Source of the DNA: JBFELU01 sp041572755
Lineage (GTDB): Bacteria; Actinomycetota; Acidimicrobiia; Spongiisociales; UBA11373
Direction: 5' to 3'
Assembly (NCBI GenBank): GCA_041572755.1
Contig: JBFFRY010000002.1
Coordinates: forward strand, 67,951-131,950
DNA length: 64,000 nt
Part shown: in pieces, positions 26,253 to 34,734 of the stretch
Layout of the letters: the number at the start of each line of letters is the position of its first letter
Position numbering within the stretch: the stretch's first letter is position 1
The notes under the pieces: model-generated
Databases searched by the model: none
Seen by the model: the letters and a program-made list of their open reading frames with translations, nothing else
What the model was told of the DNA's origin: nothing
Position numbers and translations under genes: made by a program

Positions 26253-27357
26253 ACTGGTCGCCGCAACGTCGACGCGGCTGCGCCGTGCCTTGGAGGCGTC
26301 GCCCTACGACTGGGTGGTGCTGACCCGTCCGGCGAACGTGACGTATGCCACCGGGTATCGCAGCGTGGCGGGCGACATCTTCGCGAGCCATCGGATGGCG
26401 GTGGTGATGAGCCCCGAGGAGGTCGTCCTGGTGGCGCCGGCGGCCGACGGCGCGGCGGCGACCGAGACGGCGGTCGATCCGGAGCGGCTGGTGCCCTACG
26501 GGCGGTTCTTCTTCGAGAGCCGCGACGGCACTCACCCGGAGATGGCAGGCGTTCACCCGACGTTCGAGGCGGCGCTGGATGCCGCCATGGAGAGGACCGG
26601 TGGCCGGATCGGGAGCGACGCCGGGGTCGGTTCGGGGGAGCCGGCGGCCGAGTGGATGGCGGCCCTGCGCGCCACCAAGACCCCGGAGGAGATCGACTGC
26701 CTGGAGGCGGCGGCCGAGCTCGCCGAGAAAGGCATCGATGCCGCCCTCACCGCGGCCGCTCCGGGCGTCACCGAGCGCCAGTTGAAACGGATCGTGGCGG
26801 CGGTGATGGCCGAAGGAGGCGGGTATCCCCGTTTCGTGGTGGTCACCGCCGGTGAACGGAGCGCCCTCAGCGATGCCCGGGCCACGACCCGGCCCCTGAT
26901 GGAAGGCGACCTGGTTCGCTTCGACGTGGGCTGCACCTACCAGGGTTACTGGTCCGATGTGGGCCGGACGGCGGTGGTGGGACCCCCGGATCCCGAGCAG
27001 GGGGCTCGCTATGCAGCGATCCTGGCGGGGGAGGAGGCGCAGCTCTCCGCCGCCCGGCCGGGGCTCACTGCTGCCGGGCTCTTCGAGGTCGCCGTCGCCG
27101 CGGTTGAGGACCACGGCTTGCGCCCGTACCGGCGCCACCACTGCGGCCACGGGATCGGCACCGAGGTCTACGAGTCCCCGGTGGTGGCTCCCGGGGTCGA
27201 CGTACCCCTGGAGGAGGGCATGGTGCTGTGCGTGGAGACGCCGTTCTACGAGCTCGGGTGGGGAGGGATGATGGTCGAGGACACCATTGCGATCACGGCC
27301 GACGGAGCCCGCCAGCTCACGCGGTCCGATCGGTCGCTGCGGGTCATCGAACCGTGA
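26245..27357 (+). CDS. M24-family metallopeptidase (Xaa-Pro dipeptidase/creatinase fold)
   Basis: A 370-residue pita-bread-fold enzyme. The N-terminal creatinase-like domain (residues ~1-140) is followed by the catalytic domain with all five metal ligands: Asp227 and Asp238 in FDVGCTYQGYWSDVGRT, His302 in CGHGIG, Glu331 in CVETPFY and Glu345 in MMVEDTI. M24 enzymes cleave X-Pro dipeptides or C-N bonds such as creatine. It overlaps both operon neighbours (8 bases with the LLM gene, 4 bases with the PLP enzyme), so all three are co-translated. In this catabolic setting it may hydrolyse an amide or C-N bond rather than a peptide. Confidence 0.88.
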   Translation: MDELVAATSTRLRRALEASPYDWVVLTRPANVTYATGYRSVAGDIFASHRMAVVMSPEEVVLVAPAADGAAATETAVDPERLVPYGRFFFESRDGTHPEMAGVHPTFEAALDAAMERTGGRIGSDAGVGSGEPAAEWMAALRATKTPEEIDCLEAAAELAEKGIDAALTAAAPGVTERQLKRIVAAVMAEGGGYPRFVVVTAGERSALSDARATTRPLMEGDLVRFDVGCTYQGYWSDVGRTAVVGPPDPEQGARYAAILAGEEAQLSAARPGLTAAGLFEVAVAAVEDHGLRPYRRHHCGHGIGTEVYESPVVAPGVDVPLEEGMVLCVETPFYELGWGGMMVEDTIAITADGARQLTRSDRSLRVIEP

Positions 27358-28577
27358 CCGCGTTCACGGGGGAGCTGGCTTGCGCTCGGTGCGGTGCCGC
27401 CCCCGAGGAGGCCTTCGCGGGTTGTCCGGCGTGCCGGTCGGAGGGGGTGCCGGCCAACGTCCACCCGATCTACGACCCGAGCCGGGGAACCGATCTCGAT
27501 CCCGCTGCCCCGGGCCTCTTCCGGTATCGACGGATGCTCCCGATTCCCGACGGGGCCGTTCCGGTGTCGCTCGGCGAGGGGAACACCCCGCTGGTCGCAA
27601 TGGGGCGCCTCGGCGAGGAGTTCGGTCTCGATCGGCTGTTCCTCAAGGACGAGACCCGCAACCCCACCTGGTCGTACAAGGACCGTCTTGCGGCGGTGGC
27701 GGTCACCGCCGCGGTCGCCGCCGGAGCCGACACGATCGTGGTGGGGACCACCGGCAACCACGGTGCCGCGGCCGCTGCCTATGCGGCTGCGGCGGGTCTT
27801 CGTTGCGTGGCGGTCACGCTGGCTTCAGTGCCGGAGACGATGAAGGTGCTCATGCAGGTTCTTGGGGCGGATGTCGTGGCGGTTCCCGAGCCGGCGGATC
27901 GATGGACGCTGATGAGGCGGGCCGTGGCCGAGCGAGGCTGGGTCCCACTCTCCGGCCTGGCCGATCCGCCGGTGGGGTCGAACCCGTACGGGATCGACGG
28001 GTACAAGACGGTCGCCTACGAGCTGGTGGAGGAACTGGGCCGGGCTCCCGACGTCGTCTTGGTGCCGGTCGCCTACGGCGACGGCCTGATCGGGATCCAT
28101 CGAGGCTTCGTCGACCTGTTCGAAGGCGGGTCAATCGACGGACTGCCCCGGATGGTGGCGGTGGAGCCGTTCGGGCCCTACGCGGCCAGTCTCGCCGACG
28201 GTGGGGACATTCCGGTCGGGGTCGAAGGCGGTACGAGCGTGGCGTTCTCGATCGCCAGCCCGCTGGCCACCTATCAGGGGGTGCGGGCCCTGCGGGAGAG
28301 CGGCGGAACGGCCGTCGTGGTGAGCGATGATGCCGAGATCCTGAAGGCTCAGCGGCGCCTGGCCGGTTCGGAGGGCTTCTACCTGGAGGCCTCGGCCGCC
28401 ATCGCCCTTCCGGCCCTGCAACAGATGTGCGACGCCGGGGGTCTCGGCCGGGATGAGACGGTCGTGATCTTGGGAACGTCGTCGGGCCTGAAGGACGTGG
28501 GGACCACCGCCGCCTCGCTTCCCGAGGTGCCGGTGATCCCGCCGACCCTCGATGCTCTGGACTCGGCTATTCGATGA
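27354..28577 (+). CDS. threonine-synthase-like PLP enzyme with N-terminal zinc ribbon
   Basis: A 407-residue fold-type II PLP enzyme. A zinc ribbon opens it (Cys10/Cys13 and Cys24/Cys27), then LGEGNTPLVAM, the Schiff-base lysine in WSYKDRLA (Lys109), the phosphate loop GTTGNHGAAAA and SGLKDVGT. This matches the threonine synthase family. No homoserine kinase or dehydrogenase gene is near, and the gene is coupled (GTGA) to an M24 peptidase and an F420-type oxidoreductase. It may instead eliminate or deaminate a catabolic intermediate. GTG 27354 is chosen because the frame upstream lies within the peptidase gene. Confidence 0.85.
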   Translation: MTAFTGELACARCGAAPEEAFAGCPACRSEGVPANVHPIYDPSRGTDLDPAAPGLFRYRRMLPIPDGAVPVSLGEGNTPLVAMGRLGEEFGLDRLFLKDETRNPTWSYKDRLAAVAVTAAVAAGADTIVVGTTGNHGAAAAAYAAAAGLRCVAVTLASVPETMKVLMQVLGADVVAVPEPADRWTLMRRAVAERGWVPLSGLADPPVGSNPYGIDGYKTVAYELVEELGRAPDVVLVPVAYGDGLIGIHRGFVDLFEGGSIDGLPRMVAVEPFGPYAASLADGGDIPVGVEGGTSVAFSIASPLATYQGVRALRESGGTAVVVSDDAEILKAQRRLAGSEGFYLEASAAIALPALQQMCDAGGLGRDETVVILGTSSGLKDVGTTAASLPEVPVIPPTLDALDSAIR

Positions 28578-28878
28578 GGGTGCCGTGCACCGCGTCGGCC
28601 GGTCCCACGAAAGATCGGAGCTCGGTGAGGAACCGGTCCCGGCCGAGCAGGCCCTCGAGGTCGCGGCGATAGTCCTCGAGACCGGTGACCTCGACCACCT
28701 CCACGTAGTCGTAGGCGACCCCGGAGTCCCGAAACGGACCGTCGACCCGCACCACCTCATACGAGACGATCGAGGGGATCGACCGGGCGGTCGGGTAGTC
28801 GACCTCGCGGACCCATTGCTCGTAATCGGCTCCGTCGACGCCTTCGTTCAACCGGTTGAAGAAGAACACTCTGGTCAT
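28567..28878 (-). CDS. REDY/HapK-like alpha-beta barrel protein
   Basis: A 103-residue protein with FFFNRLNEGVDGADYEQWV and the family-typical REVDYPTARSIPSIVSYEV, a ferredoxin-like dimeric alpha-beta barrel named after RedY of pigment biosynthesis. The ATG is preceded by GGGAGA; longer open frame upstream belongs to the DUF1177 gene. It overlaps that gene by 4 bases (ATGA), and its tail overlaps the convergent PLP-enzyme gene by 11 bases. Function unknown; barrels of this type bind small aromatic or phenolic ligands. Confidence 0.75.
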   Translation of the reverse strand: MTRVFFFNRLNEGVDGADYEQWVREVDYPTARSIPSIVSYEVVRVDGPFRDSGVAYDYVEVVEVTGLEDYRRDLEGLLGRDRFLTELRSFVGPADAVHGTLIE

Positions 28879-29801
28879 GATCCGTCTCCCTGGAGGTGGG
28901 TCATCGGTCCGTACCGTTCCTTGGCTCGGACGAGTTCCTCCGGGTCGTAGAGGATCACGGCGCCCGAGCCGATCCCTTTGGCGGCCTCGATGACGAACCG
29001 CACCGCCTCGGCGAGATCGGTGGGGTGATTGGCGCCGGTGGCGCTCCCCGGCACCGCCGTCTCGGCGGTGAGGGCCACCCCGACGACCGGCGCCGCCGTG
29101 GCCACGGAGGGCTGCACGATGCTGTTGACGTGGTAGAGCCCGTTGCCGTACGGGGTGATGTCGTATGTGGAGAGGGGAAGGACGGCGGGGGAGCGACCCG
29201 ACACCCATTCACACAGGTCGAGGAGATCGGGTGCCACCGGGAGGATGTAGCCCTCCTTCACCGTGGGGGTGATCGCAAAGCCGCGGCGGTTGAGGATCCG
29301 GTTCCCTTTGGTGGCGTCGACGGCGAGGACGGCCTCCATGGCCGGGTCGACCTCGTGCTCGTTCATCGTTTCCATGGGAACCGGGGTGCCCATGAAGGGG
29401 ACGGGATCGTGTCGCTGGGCGGGGGCGTCGGGGCAGACGTGGGTGGTGATGATCACGTCCCCGGGGAGCCGGTCGCCCCGCTCCGCCATCACGGCGAGCT
29501 TCATGGCGGCGGCCACGGCCGCCACCGCACCGTCGGCGTCGGACACCATGCCGATCTTGGCGGGCCGGGCCCCGATCCCCCCGAGGCGACCGATTATGCC
29601 GGTCGTCGGTGCCGGGCCGCCCGAGGTTCGCCCCTCTGCCCCGGGGATGACCATCTTCAGGAATGTGGTCGATCGGCCTCCTTCGCCGACCGGGGTGGGG
29701 GCCACAGCGAGGCCCTTGCGTTGCAGGGCCTCGGCCACCTCGTGCCCGGTGACCCACCCATCGAGCAGGTCGAGCGCCTCGAGGACTCGTTGCAGCGCCA
29801 C
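28875..29801 (-). CDS. DUF1177 family protein
   Basis: A 308-residue protein matching DUF1177 over its whole length: VIPGAEGRTSGG, GIIGRLGGIGARPAKIGMV, GDVIITTHVCPDAP, VDATKGNRILNRRGFAI and STYDITPYGNGLYH. The many conserved His, Asp, Cys and Glu residues suggest a metal-dependent enzyme, but no reaction is known to me. The GTG start has GAGGGAG 5 bases upstream. It forms a two-gene operon with the REDY-like gene and diverges from a D-2-hydroxyacid dehydrogenase, with -10 elements that overlap. Confidence 0.85.
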   Translation of the reverse strand: MALQRVLEALDLLDGWVTGHEVAEALQRKGLAVAPTPVGEGGRSTTFLKMVIPGAEGRTSGGPAPTTGIIGRLGGIGARPAKIGMVSDADGAVAAVAAAMKLAVMAERGDRLPGDVIITTHVCPDAPAQRHDPVPFMGTPVPMETMNEHEVDPAMEAVLAVDATKGNRILNRRGFAITPTVKEGYILPVAPDLLDLCEWVSGRSPAVLPLSTYDITPYGNGLYHVNSIVQPSVATAAPVVGVALTAETAVPGSATGANHPTDLAEAVRFVIEAAKGIGSGAVILYDPEELVRAKERYGPMTHLQGDGS

Positions 29802-29824
29802 GTCTCTCCCTCTGCCGGGGGTCG

Positions 29825-29831
29825 TAGTGTA
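29825..29831. promoter_or_regulatory. symmetric divergent -10 element between DUF1177 and hydroxyacid dehydrogenase genes
   Basis: TAGTGTA contains TAGTGT on plus (29825-29830) and TACACT on minus (29831-29826), offset by one base. The plus hexamer lies 8 bases before the dehydrogenase ATG, which has no ribosome-binding site. Confidence 0.45.
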
Positions 29832-29838
29832 TGGGGCC

Positions 29839-30771
29839 ATGAGCCGGGCTCGCGATGCTGTGGTCTTGCATCCGTTGCACTCCCCGGGGTTCCCCGAGCT
29901 GCTGGGCGCGCTCCCCGATCTCGATCTCGTGGTTCCGATGGACGGCGACGGCGTCGTCGCCGAACTCGAACAGGGGCGTCCGATCCTGCTCACGTTCCTG
30001 TGGGACGACCGGTTCCTCACCGAGGGTTTGCGCTGGATCCAGGCGATCTCGGCGGGCATGGATCAGTTCCCCTTCGACGAGATCCGGCGGCGGGGGATCA
30101 CGCTGACCTCGGCCCGGGGGGCGCATTCCCCGGCGGTGGCCGAGCATGCGATGGCGTTGCTCTTGGCCGTCCTGCGGGGCATCGGGGTGTCGATGAGGGG
30201 CGCCGCCGACCGGGTGTGGGCCCCCCAGCCCGCCTTTGAGGTCTCGGGACGGACGCTCGGCGTGCTCGGTCTCGGTTCGATCGGTGAGGAGATCGCCCGC
30301 CGCGCCGTGGGGCTTGGAATGCGGGTCGTCGGGACCAAGCAACATCCCGACGACTACCGGGGGGTCGCCGCGAGGGTGGTGGGGCCGGCGCAGACCCTGG
30401 AGGTGTTCCGCGAGGCCGATGCCGTGGTGGTCGCGTTGCCGGCTTCCTCGGAGACCGAGAAGGCGGTGGGGTCCGCGGAGCTGGCGGCGCTGAAAGGAGG
30501 CTGGCTGGTCAACCTCGGCCGGGGGTCGGTCCTCGACGAGGAGGCCCTCGTCGAGGCGCTTCGATCCGGGCAACTGCGGGGGGCGGGTCTCGATGTGTTC
30601 GCCGCCGAGCCGCTGCCGGGGGATTCCCCGCTGTGGGACCTTCCCAACGTGGTGATCACCCCCCACTCCGCATGGTCGACCGATCGTCTCCCCGGGCGGT
30701 TGGTGGAGGTGTTCGCGGCGAACCGCCGGGCCTATCACGGGGAGGTCGAGTGGCTGACCAGAGTCGTTTGA
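29839..30771 (+). CDS. D-2-hydroxyacid dehydrogenase family protein
   Basis: A 310-residue NAD(P)-dependent dehydrogenase interconverting a D-2-hydroxy acid and a 2-oxo acid. The Rossmann loop is GVLGLGSIGEEIA, and the catalytic set is Arg228 in NLGRGS, Glu257 in AAEPLP and His276 in TPHSAW. The start ATG has no ribosome-binding site and sits 8 bases after TAGTGT, so the mRNA is probably almost leaderless. The SDR gene follows 10 bases later in the same operon. Confidence 0.88.
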   Translation: MSRARDAVVLHPLHSPGFPELLGALPDLDLVVPMDGDGVVAELEQGRPILLTFLWDDRFLTEGLRWIQAISAGMDQFPFDEIRRRGITLTSARGAHSPAVAEHAMALLLAVLRGIGVSMRGAADRVWAPQPAFEVSGRTLGVLGLGSIGEEIARRAVGLGMRVVGTKQHPDDYRGVAARVVGPAQTLEVFREADAVVVALPASSETEKAVGSAELAALKGGWLVNLGRGSVLDEEALVEALRSGQLRGAGLDVFAAEPLPGDSPLWDLPNVVITPHSAWSTDRLPGRLVEVFAANRRAYHGEVEWLTRVV

Positions 30772-30781
30772 GGAGGATCCC

Positions 30782-31537
30782 ATGAGCCTCGAAGGAAGAC
30801 GGGCCCTGATCACCGGGGGGTCCCGCAACCTCGGCGTGGCCGTGGCGACACGTTTGGGGCGCGCCGGGATGTCGGTGGGGATCAACTACCACACCTCGGG
30901 CGAAGCCGCCGAGGAGCTGGCGGCGCGCCTCGAGAAGGAGACCGGGGCGACCCACGTTGCCCTCCCCGCCGACGTCACCAAGCCCGAGGAGATCAGGGGG
31001 ATGGTCGCCGAAGCCGTCGGCCGGCTCGGAGGCCCGATCGACGTGCTGGTCAACAATGCCGGTCCCTTCGGCGTCACACCGTTTGCCGAACTCGACGAGG
31101 AGGAATGGGACCGCGTGTGGAATGCCAACGTCAAGGCCACCTACGTTGCGGTCCAGGCCGTCGTACCGGGGATGCGATCGGCCGGGTGGGGGCGCATCGT
31201 CAACCTCTCGGCGGTTTCGGCGTACGTTCGGAACCGGGGGATGTACACCCTCGCCAAGTCGGCCATCAACACGCTGACCGAGCAACTGGCGCTCGAATTG
31301 GCGCCGGAGATCACCGTGAACGCAGTGGCCCCCGGGCAGATCCAGGAGAGCCTGGACGACCTTCGCGAGTACGTCCCCGAGTGGGCGGAACGGGTGGTGC
31401 GGATGACTCCGGCCGGCCGGCTGGTGCGGCGCGAGGAACTCGCGGAGGTCGTCTACCTGCTGTGCACACCCGCCTTCGACATGGTGACCGGGCTGACGAT
31501 CCCCGTCGACGGCGGTTTGCGGTTGCCGCGCTTCTAG
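30782..31537 (+). CDS. short-chain dehydrogenase/reductase (FabG-like), copy A
   Basis: A 251-residue SDR with the nucleotide loop TGGSRNLG (Asn-Leu in place of the usual Gly-Ile), the NNAG motif, the catalytic Tyr-xxx-Lys in YTLAK and the C-terminal TIPVDGGLRLPRF. It is a close paralog of the SDR at 38564; both have the SRNLG loop, GMRxAGWGRIVNLS and the LPRF ending. It begins 10 bases after the hydroxyacid dehydrogenase with GAGGATCC before the ATG. It probably oxidises or reduces a hydroxyl or keto group of the same pathway. Confidence 0.88.
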   Translation: MSLEGRRALITGGSRNLGVAVATRLGRAGMSVGINYHTSGEAAEELAARLEKETGATHVALPADVTKPEEIRGMVAEAVGRLGGPIDVLVNNAGPFGVTPFAELDEEEWDRVWNANVKATYVAVQAVVPGMRSAGWGRIVNLSAVSAYVRNRGMYTLAKSAINTLTEQLALELAPEITVNAVAPGQIQESLDDLREYVPEWAERVVRMTPAGRLVRREELAEVVYLLCTPAFDMVTGLTIPVDGGLRLPRF

Positions 31538-31573
31538 GCCGAGCGGCCCTGCCTGGCCGGACCGGCGCAGCCG

Positions 31574-31579
31574 TATGAT
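31574..31579 (+). promoter_or_regulatory. -10 candidate of the second hydroxyacid dehydrogenase gene
   Basis: TATGAT stands 26 bases before the ATG and 36 bases after the SDR stop, giving a short leader that holds the GAGGAAGG ribosome-binding site. Confidence 0.4.
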
Positions 31580-31605
31580 CGCGACACCACGAGGAAGGTC
31601 GAGAC

Positions 31606-32550
31606 ATGTTGTGTGTGATCACCGACTACATGGGCGACGACACCACTCTCGAGGAGAGCCTGCTGAGTGAGGCCGGCTTCGAGGCCTTCGTCGCCTCCTC
31701 TCACGAGCCGGAGAACTGGGCAGAACAGGCCGTCGGAGCGGATGCCATCCTCACCAGACACGCCCCGGTTCGCGAGGACCTGATACGCCGGCTCGAGAAG
31801 TGCAAGGTCATCTCCCGCTACGGCACCGGGCACGACAACATCGACGTCCCCGCAGCCCACGAGCGGGGGATCGTGGTCACCAATGTGCCCGACTACTGCA
31901 CCCCTGAGGCCGCCGACCACACCATGGCTCTCCTGCTGGCCTCGGCGCGTCATCTCGGGGTGCTCTCCGATTCCGTGCGACAGGGTGACTGGACACCCGA
32001 TCCCCTGCCCCCCATCCTGCGCATCGGGGGACGCACGCTCGGCATGGTCGGCTACGGGAGGATCGGTGCGGCCGTGGCGGAACGCGCCCGGGCGTTCGGT
32101 CTGCGGGTCTGGGTCTACGACCCGTACCTGAAGACGGACCCGGAGGGTGCCCGGCGGTTCGACGACCTCGATGAGATGCTGGGGCAGTCCGACTTCCTGA
32201 CGTTCCACACCCCGCTGACCGATGAGACGCGGGGCTTGCTCGACGAGCGGCGCATAGGGCTCCTTCCCGAGGGCGCCATCGTGGTCAACTGTGCCCGCGG
32301 TCCGATGGTCGACATCCCGGCCCTGATCGCCGCGCTCGAGTCGGGGCATCTGGCGGCGGCGGCGCTCGATGTGACTCCCCAGGAGCCGCCGGACGTCGAC
32401 GATCCGGTCCGCAGGGTTCCCGGGCTCCTGGTGACGCCGCACACGGCCTACTACTCGCAGACCAGCGTTGAGGAGGCCAAGCGCAACAGCGTCGGCGAGA
32501 TCATTCGAGTGATACGGGGCGAGGAACCTCTCAATCCGGTTGTCCTCTAG
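31606..32550 (+). CDS. D-2-hydroxyacid dehydrogenase of the CtBP/phosphoglycerate dehydrogenase type
   Basis: A 314-residue dehydrogenase. The Rossmann loop is MVGYGRIGAAVA, and the catalytic residues are Arg231 in NCARGP, Glu260 in PQEPP and His279 in TPHTAYYS. SRYGTGHDNIDVPAAHERGI is the CtBP-type segment. It has a GAGGAAGG ribosome-binding site and its own -10 candidate (TATGAT). It is only distantly like the dehydrogenase at 29839. No serine biosynthesis genes are near, so a catabolic hydroxyacid is the likelier substrate. Confidence 0.88.
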   Translation: MLCVITDYMGDDTTLEESLLSEAGFEAFVASSHEPENWAEQAVGADAILTRHAPVREDLIRRLEKCKVISRYGTGHDNIDVPAAHERGIVVTNVPDYCTPEAADHTMALLLASARHLGVLSDSVRQGDWTPDPLPPILRIGGRTLGMVGYGRIGAAVAERARAFGLRVWVYDPYLKTDPEGARRFDDLDEMLGQSDFLTFHTPLTDETRGLLDERRIGLLPEGAIVVNCARGPMVDIPALIAALESGHLAAAALDVTPQEPPDVDDPVRRVPGLLVTPHTAYYSQTSVEEAKRNSVGEIIRVIRGEEPLNPVVL

Positions 32551-32580
32551 AGGCGTTTCCCTCACCCGGCGGGCCGCCTC

Positions 32581-33342
32581 TCATCGCCGCAGGTAGCGGC
32601 TGCGAAGGGCCTCGAGGTCGCGGGCCGTCATCCCCACGGGCCCGGTGAGATAGCCGGCGACCGACCCGTGGCGCTTCCGGAGCGTGTTCACGAGACCGGC
32701 GAGCCAATCGGCGTGTACCCCGGTGAGTGAAGCCAGCGCCGTGTCACTCAGAGGGGTTCCCGCAACGGTCCGGAAGCGTGCGGCGAGCTCGTCGTAGAGA
32801 TGGGCCAGTGCCGCAGTGCTCGCCGTGAAGTCGTCGGTGATGTCTCTCGCCGAGATGTCGAGCGCAGCCAGGATGAGCCCGGCGACGAGACCGGTCCGGT
32901 CCTTCCCGACGGTGCAGTGAAAGAGAATGCCGACTTCGCTGTGAAGGAGAGTCTCGAAGATCGTCTTGATCGATTCCGTGCGGCTCTCGAGGGCATGGGG
33001 AACCCGGGTCAGCTCCCACCAGTCGGCTAGTTCGGCCTCGGTCAGGGTGCCGGCGTCGAAGCGGGCATGAATCGAGGCCACCTGATCGTCGGAGACCAGC
33101 GGGGCGAACACGATCGGACCGACCCACTCGTAGGGGTCGCGGCGCCTCTCCCAATTGGAGCGGAGATCGATGATGGTGCGGACACCGGCTTGCTCCAGGA
33201 CGGTGCGGTCCGAGCCCCGCATCCGGTGGAGTGACCCGGATCTGAAGAGCATGCCGTCGGCAACCCGGCGGCCGTCGGCGGTGGAGAGGCCTCCCAGGTC
33301 CCGGGCGTTGAGGACGCCTTCGAGGTCGAGGGTGCGGGGCAT
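32581..33342 (-). CDS. tyrosine/dual-specificity protein phosphatase (PTP superfamily)
   Basis: A 253-residue phosphatase. The P-loop HCTVGKDRTG carries the nucleophile Cys and the phosphate-binding Arg (CX5R). NARDLGGLSTADGRRV at the start and the TIIDLRS stretch are typical of bacterial IphP-like phosphatases, which remove phosphate from proteins or lipids. It points against the surrounding genes and sits between hydroxyacid dehydrogenase and SnoaL genes. Target unknown. Confidence 0.88.
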   Translation of the reverse strand: MPRTLDLEGVLNARDLGGLSTADGRRVADGMLFRSGSLHRMRGSDRTVLEQAGVRTIIDLRSNWERRRDPYEWVGPIVFAPLVSDDQVASIHARFDAGTLTEAELADWWELTRVPHALESRTESIKTIFETLLHSEVGILFHCTVGKDRTGLVAGLILAALDISARDITDDFTASTAALAHLYDELAARFRTVAGTPLSDTALASLTGVHADWLAGLVNTLRKRHGSVAGYLTGPVGMTARDLEALRSRYLRR

Positions 33343-33394
33343 GGCGTTCTCGAGTCTGGCATGGGAGGGGTTCGGGCCGTCCGGGGAGATCGGG

Positions 33395-33400
33395 TAGCGT
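33395..33400 (+). promoter_or_regulatory. -10 candidate of the SnoaL-like gene at 33408
   Basis: TAGCGT lies 7 bases before the ATG and no ribosome-binding site is visible, so the mRNA is probably leaderless. Confidence 0.4.
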
Positions 33401-33407
33401 CACGACC

Positions 33408-33800
33408 ATGGGCGAGGCCGACACGCGACGGGTGATCGAGGCTCTCTACGCCGCCTACACCTCCGGCGAGGGTGAGGCGATGCTGGGTCTCATGGCGGAC
33501 GACATCGAGGTTCGCTTTCTCGGGCAGGTGGTGGTGCGCGGTATCGACGAGGCCCGGGCGTTCTTCGCTTTCTCCGGTTCGCAGCTCACCGATCTGGACT
33601 TTCGGGTTGAGCGGAAGATCTACGACGGGGAGTGGGCCGCGGTGACCTGGAGCGAGACGGCCCGGACCGCGGCCGGAGCCCCGTGGGAGAACCACGGCGT
33701 TGACGTCTTCCGCGTCGAAGACGGCAAGATCACGGTCCTGCACGAGAACAACGACTGCCGACTGGTGCACGAGCACTTCCCTCGCTACCGGGACGTCTGA
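33408..33800 (+). CDS. SnoaL/NTF2-like protein, paralog of the one at 24766
   Basis: A 130-residue NTF2-fold protein. DDIEVRFLGQVVVRGIDEARAFF, cut here for length, and GKITVLHENND nearly repeat segments of the protein at 24766, so the two arose by duplication. It precedes the molybdenum-hydroxylase operon by 64 bases. Start ATG at 33408, 7 bases after a TAGCGT element. The role is unknown; pockets of this fold can hold hydrophobic intermediates. Confidence 0.82.
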   Translation: MGEADTRRVIEALYAAYTSGEGEAMLGLMADDIEVRFLGQVVVRGIDEARAFFAFSGSQLTDLDFRVERKIYDGEWAAVTWSETARTAAGAPWENHGVDVFRVEDGKITVLHENNDCRLVHEHFPRYRDV

Positions 33801-33830
33801 CCCGAACCGGAGGGCGCCGGCCGGAATCTA

Positions 33831-33836
33831 TAGAAT
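33831..33836 (+). promoter_or_regulatory. -10 candidate of the molybdenum-hydroxylase operon
   Basis: The AT-rich block TATAGAAT (33829-33836) contains TAGAAT. It lies 28 bases before the first structural gene and is followed by a GAAGGAGGG ribosome-binding site. Confidence 0.5.
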
Positions 33837-33864
33837 CTCGGCGACCGAAGGAGGGACCACGCAG

Positions 33865-34734
33865 ATGGAGTTTCGCTCGGCCGAGACGGTTGCCGAGGTG
33901 GTGGAGACCCTCACCGAGTTCGGTGCCGAAGCCCAGGTCCTCGCCGGCGGGACTGATGTGATGATCCAGCACATGCGGCGGGAGATCACTCCCTCGCTGC
34001 TCCTCCACATCGGCCGGATTCCCGATCTCGACGAGGTCACGGTCAATGGGGCCACCCGCCTCGGCGCGTTGGTGACCCATCACCGCCTCGCCACCGACCC
34101 GCTGATCGGGGAGCGCTACCCGGCGTTGGCGGAAGCGGCAGGCACCGTCGGGGGATGGCAGACGCAGGAAGTCGGCACGATCGGCGGGAACGTGTGCAAC
34201 GCCTCACCGGCCGCCGACACCGCCCCGCCCCTGCTGGTCGCCGGTGCTCTGTTTCATCTCGAGGGCCCCTCCGGTCACCGGGCGGTGAGCGGTGAGGAGT
34301 TCTTCATCGACCGGCGCATCACGGCCCGCCGGCCCGAAGAGTTGCTGGTGGGGATCGAACTGCCCGACGTCCCCCCCCAGACCGGCGAGACCTACGTGAA
34401 GCTGGGACGCCGCAGTGCGATGGAAGTCGCCATCGTCGGCTTGGCGGCCCGCCTCACGATCGACCCGGAGGGCACCGTCGAGCGGGCCAGGATCGCGGTC
34501 TGCTCGGTCGCTCCCCGGCCGTTCCGCGCCACGGTTGCCGAGGAGGTCTTGCAGGGCTCCCACCTCGAAGACGACGCGGTCGCCGAGGCCGGTGCCGCCC
34601 TTCTCGCCGCGTCGTCGCCGATCGACGATGCCCGAGCCACCGCCTCCTACCGGCGGCGAGTGCTGCCGGGAATCCTCGAGAGGGCCGTTGCCGCGTGCCG
34701 CCTGCGGGCCATGGGGCCGGGGGGCCCGTCGTGA
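33865..34734 (+). CDS. xanthine dehydrogenase family FAD-binding subunit (medium, CoxM-like)
   Basis: A 289-residue FAD subunit of a three-part molybdenum hydroxylase. The FAD motifs VLAGGTDVM (residues ~26-34) and TIGGNVCNASPAAD are clear. It passes electrons from the iron-sulfur subunit to the final acceptor. It leads a tightly overlapping operon: its stop TGA shares a base with the ATG of the iron-sulfur gene. Such enzymes hydroxylate heterocycles or aldehydes, or oxidise CO; the large subunit here shows this is not a CO dehydrogenase (see that entry). Confidence 0.92.
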   Translation: MEFRSAETVAEVVETLTEFGAEAQVLAGGTDVMIQHMRREITPSLLLHIGRIPDLDEVTVNGATRLGALVTHHRLATDPLIGERYPALAEAAGTVGGWQTQEVGTIGGNVCNASPAADTAPPLLVAGALFHLEGPSGHRAVSGEEFFIDRRITARRPEELLVGIELPDVPPQTGETYVKLGRRSAMEVAIVGLAARLTIDPEGTVERARIAVCSVAPRPFRATVAEEVLQGSHLEDDAVAEAGAALLAASSPIDDARATASYRRRVLPGILERAVAACRLRAMGPGGPS

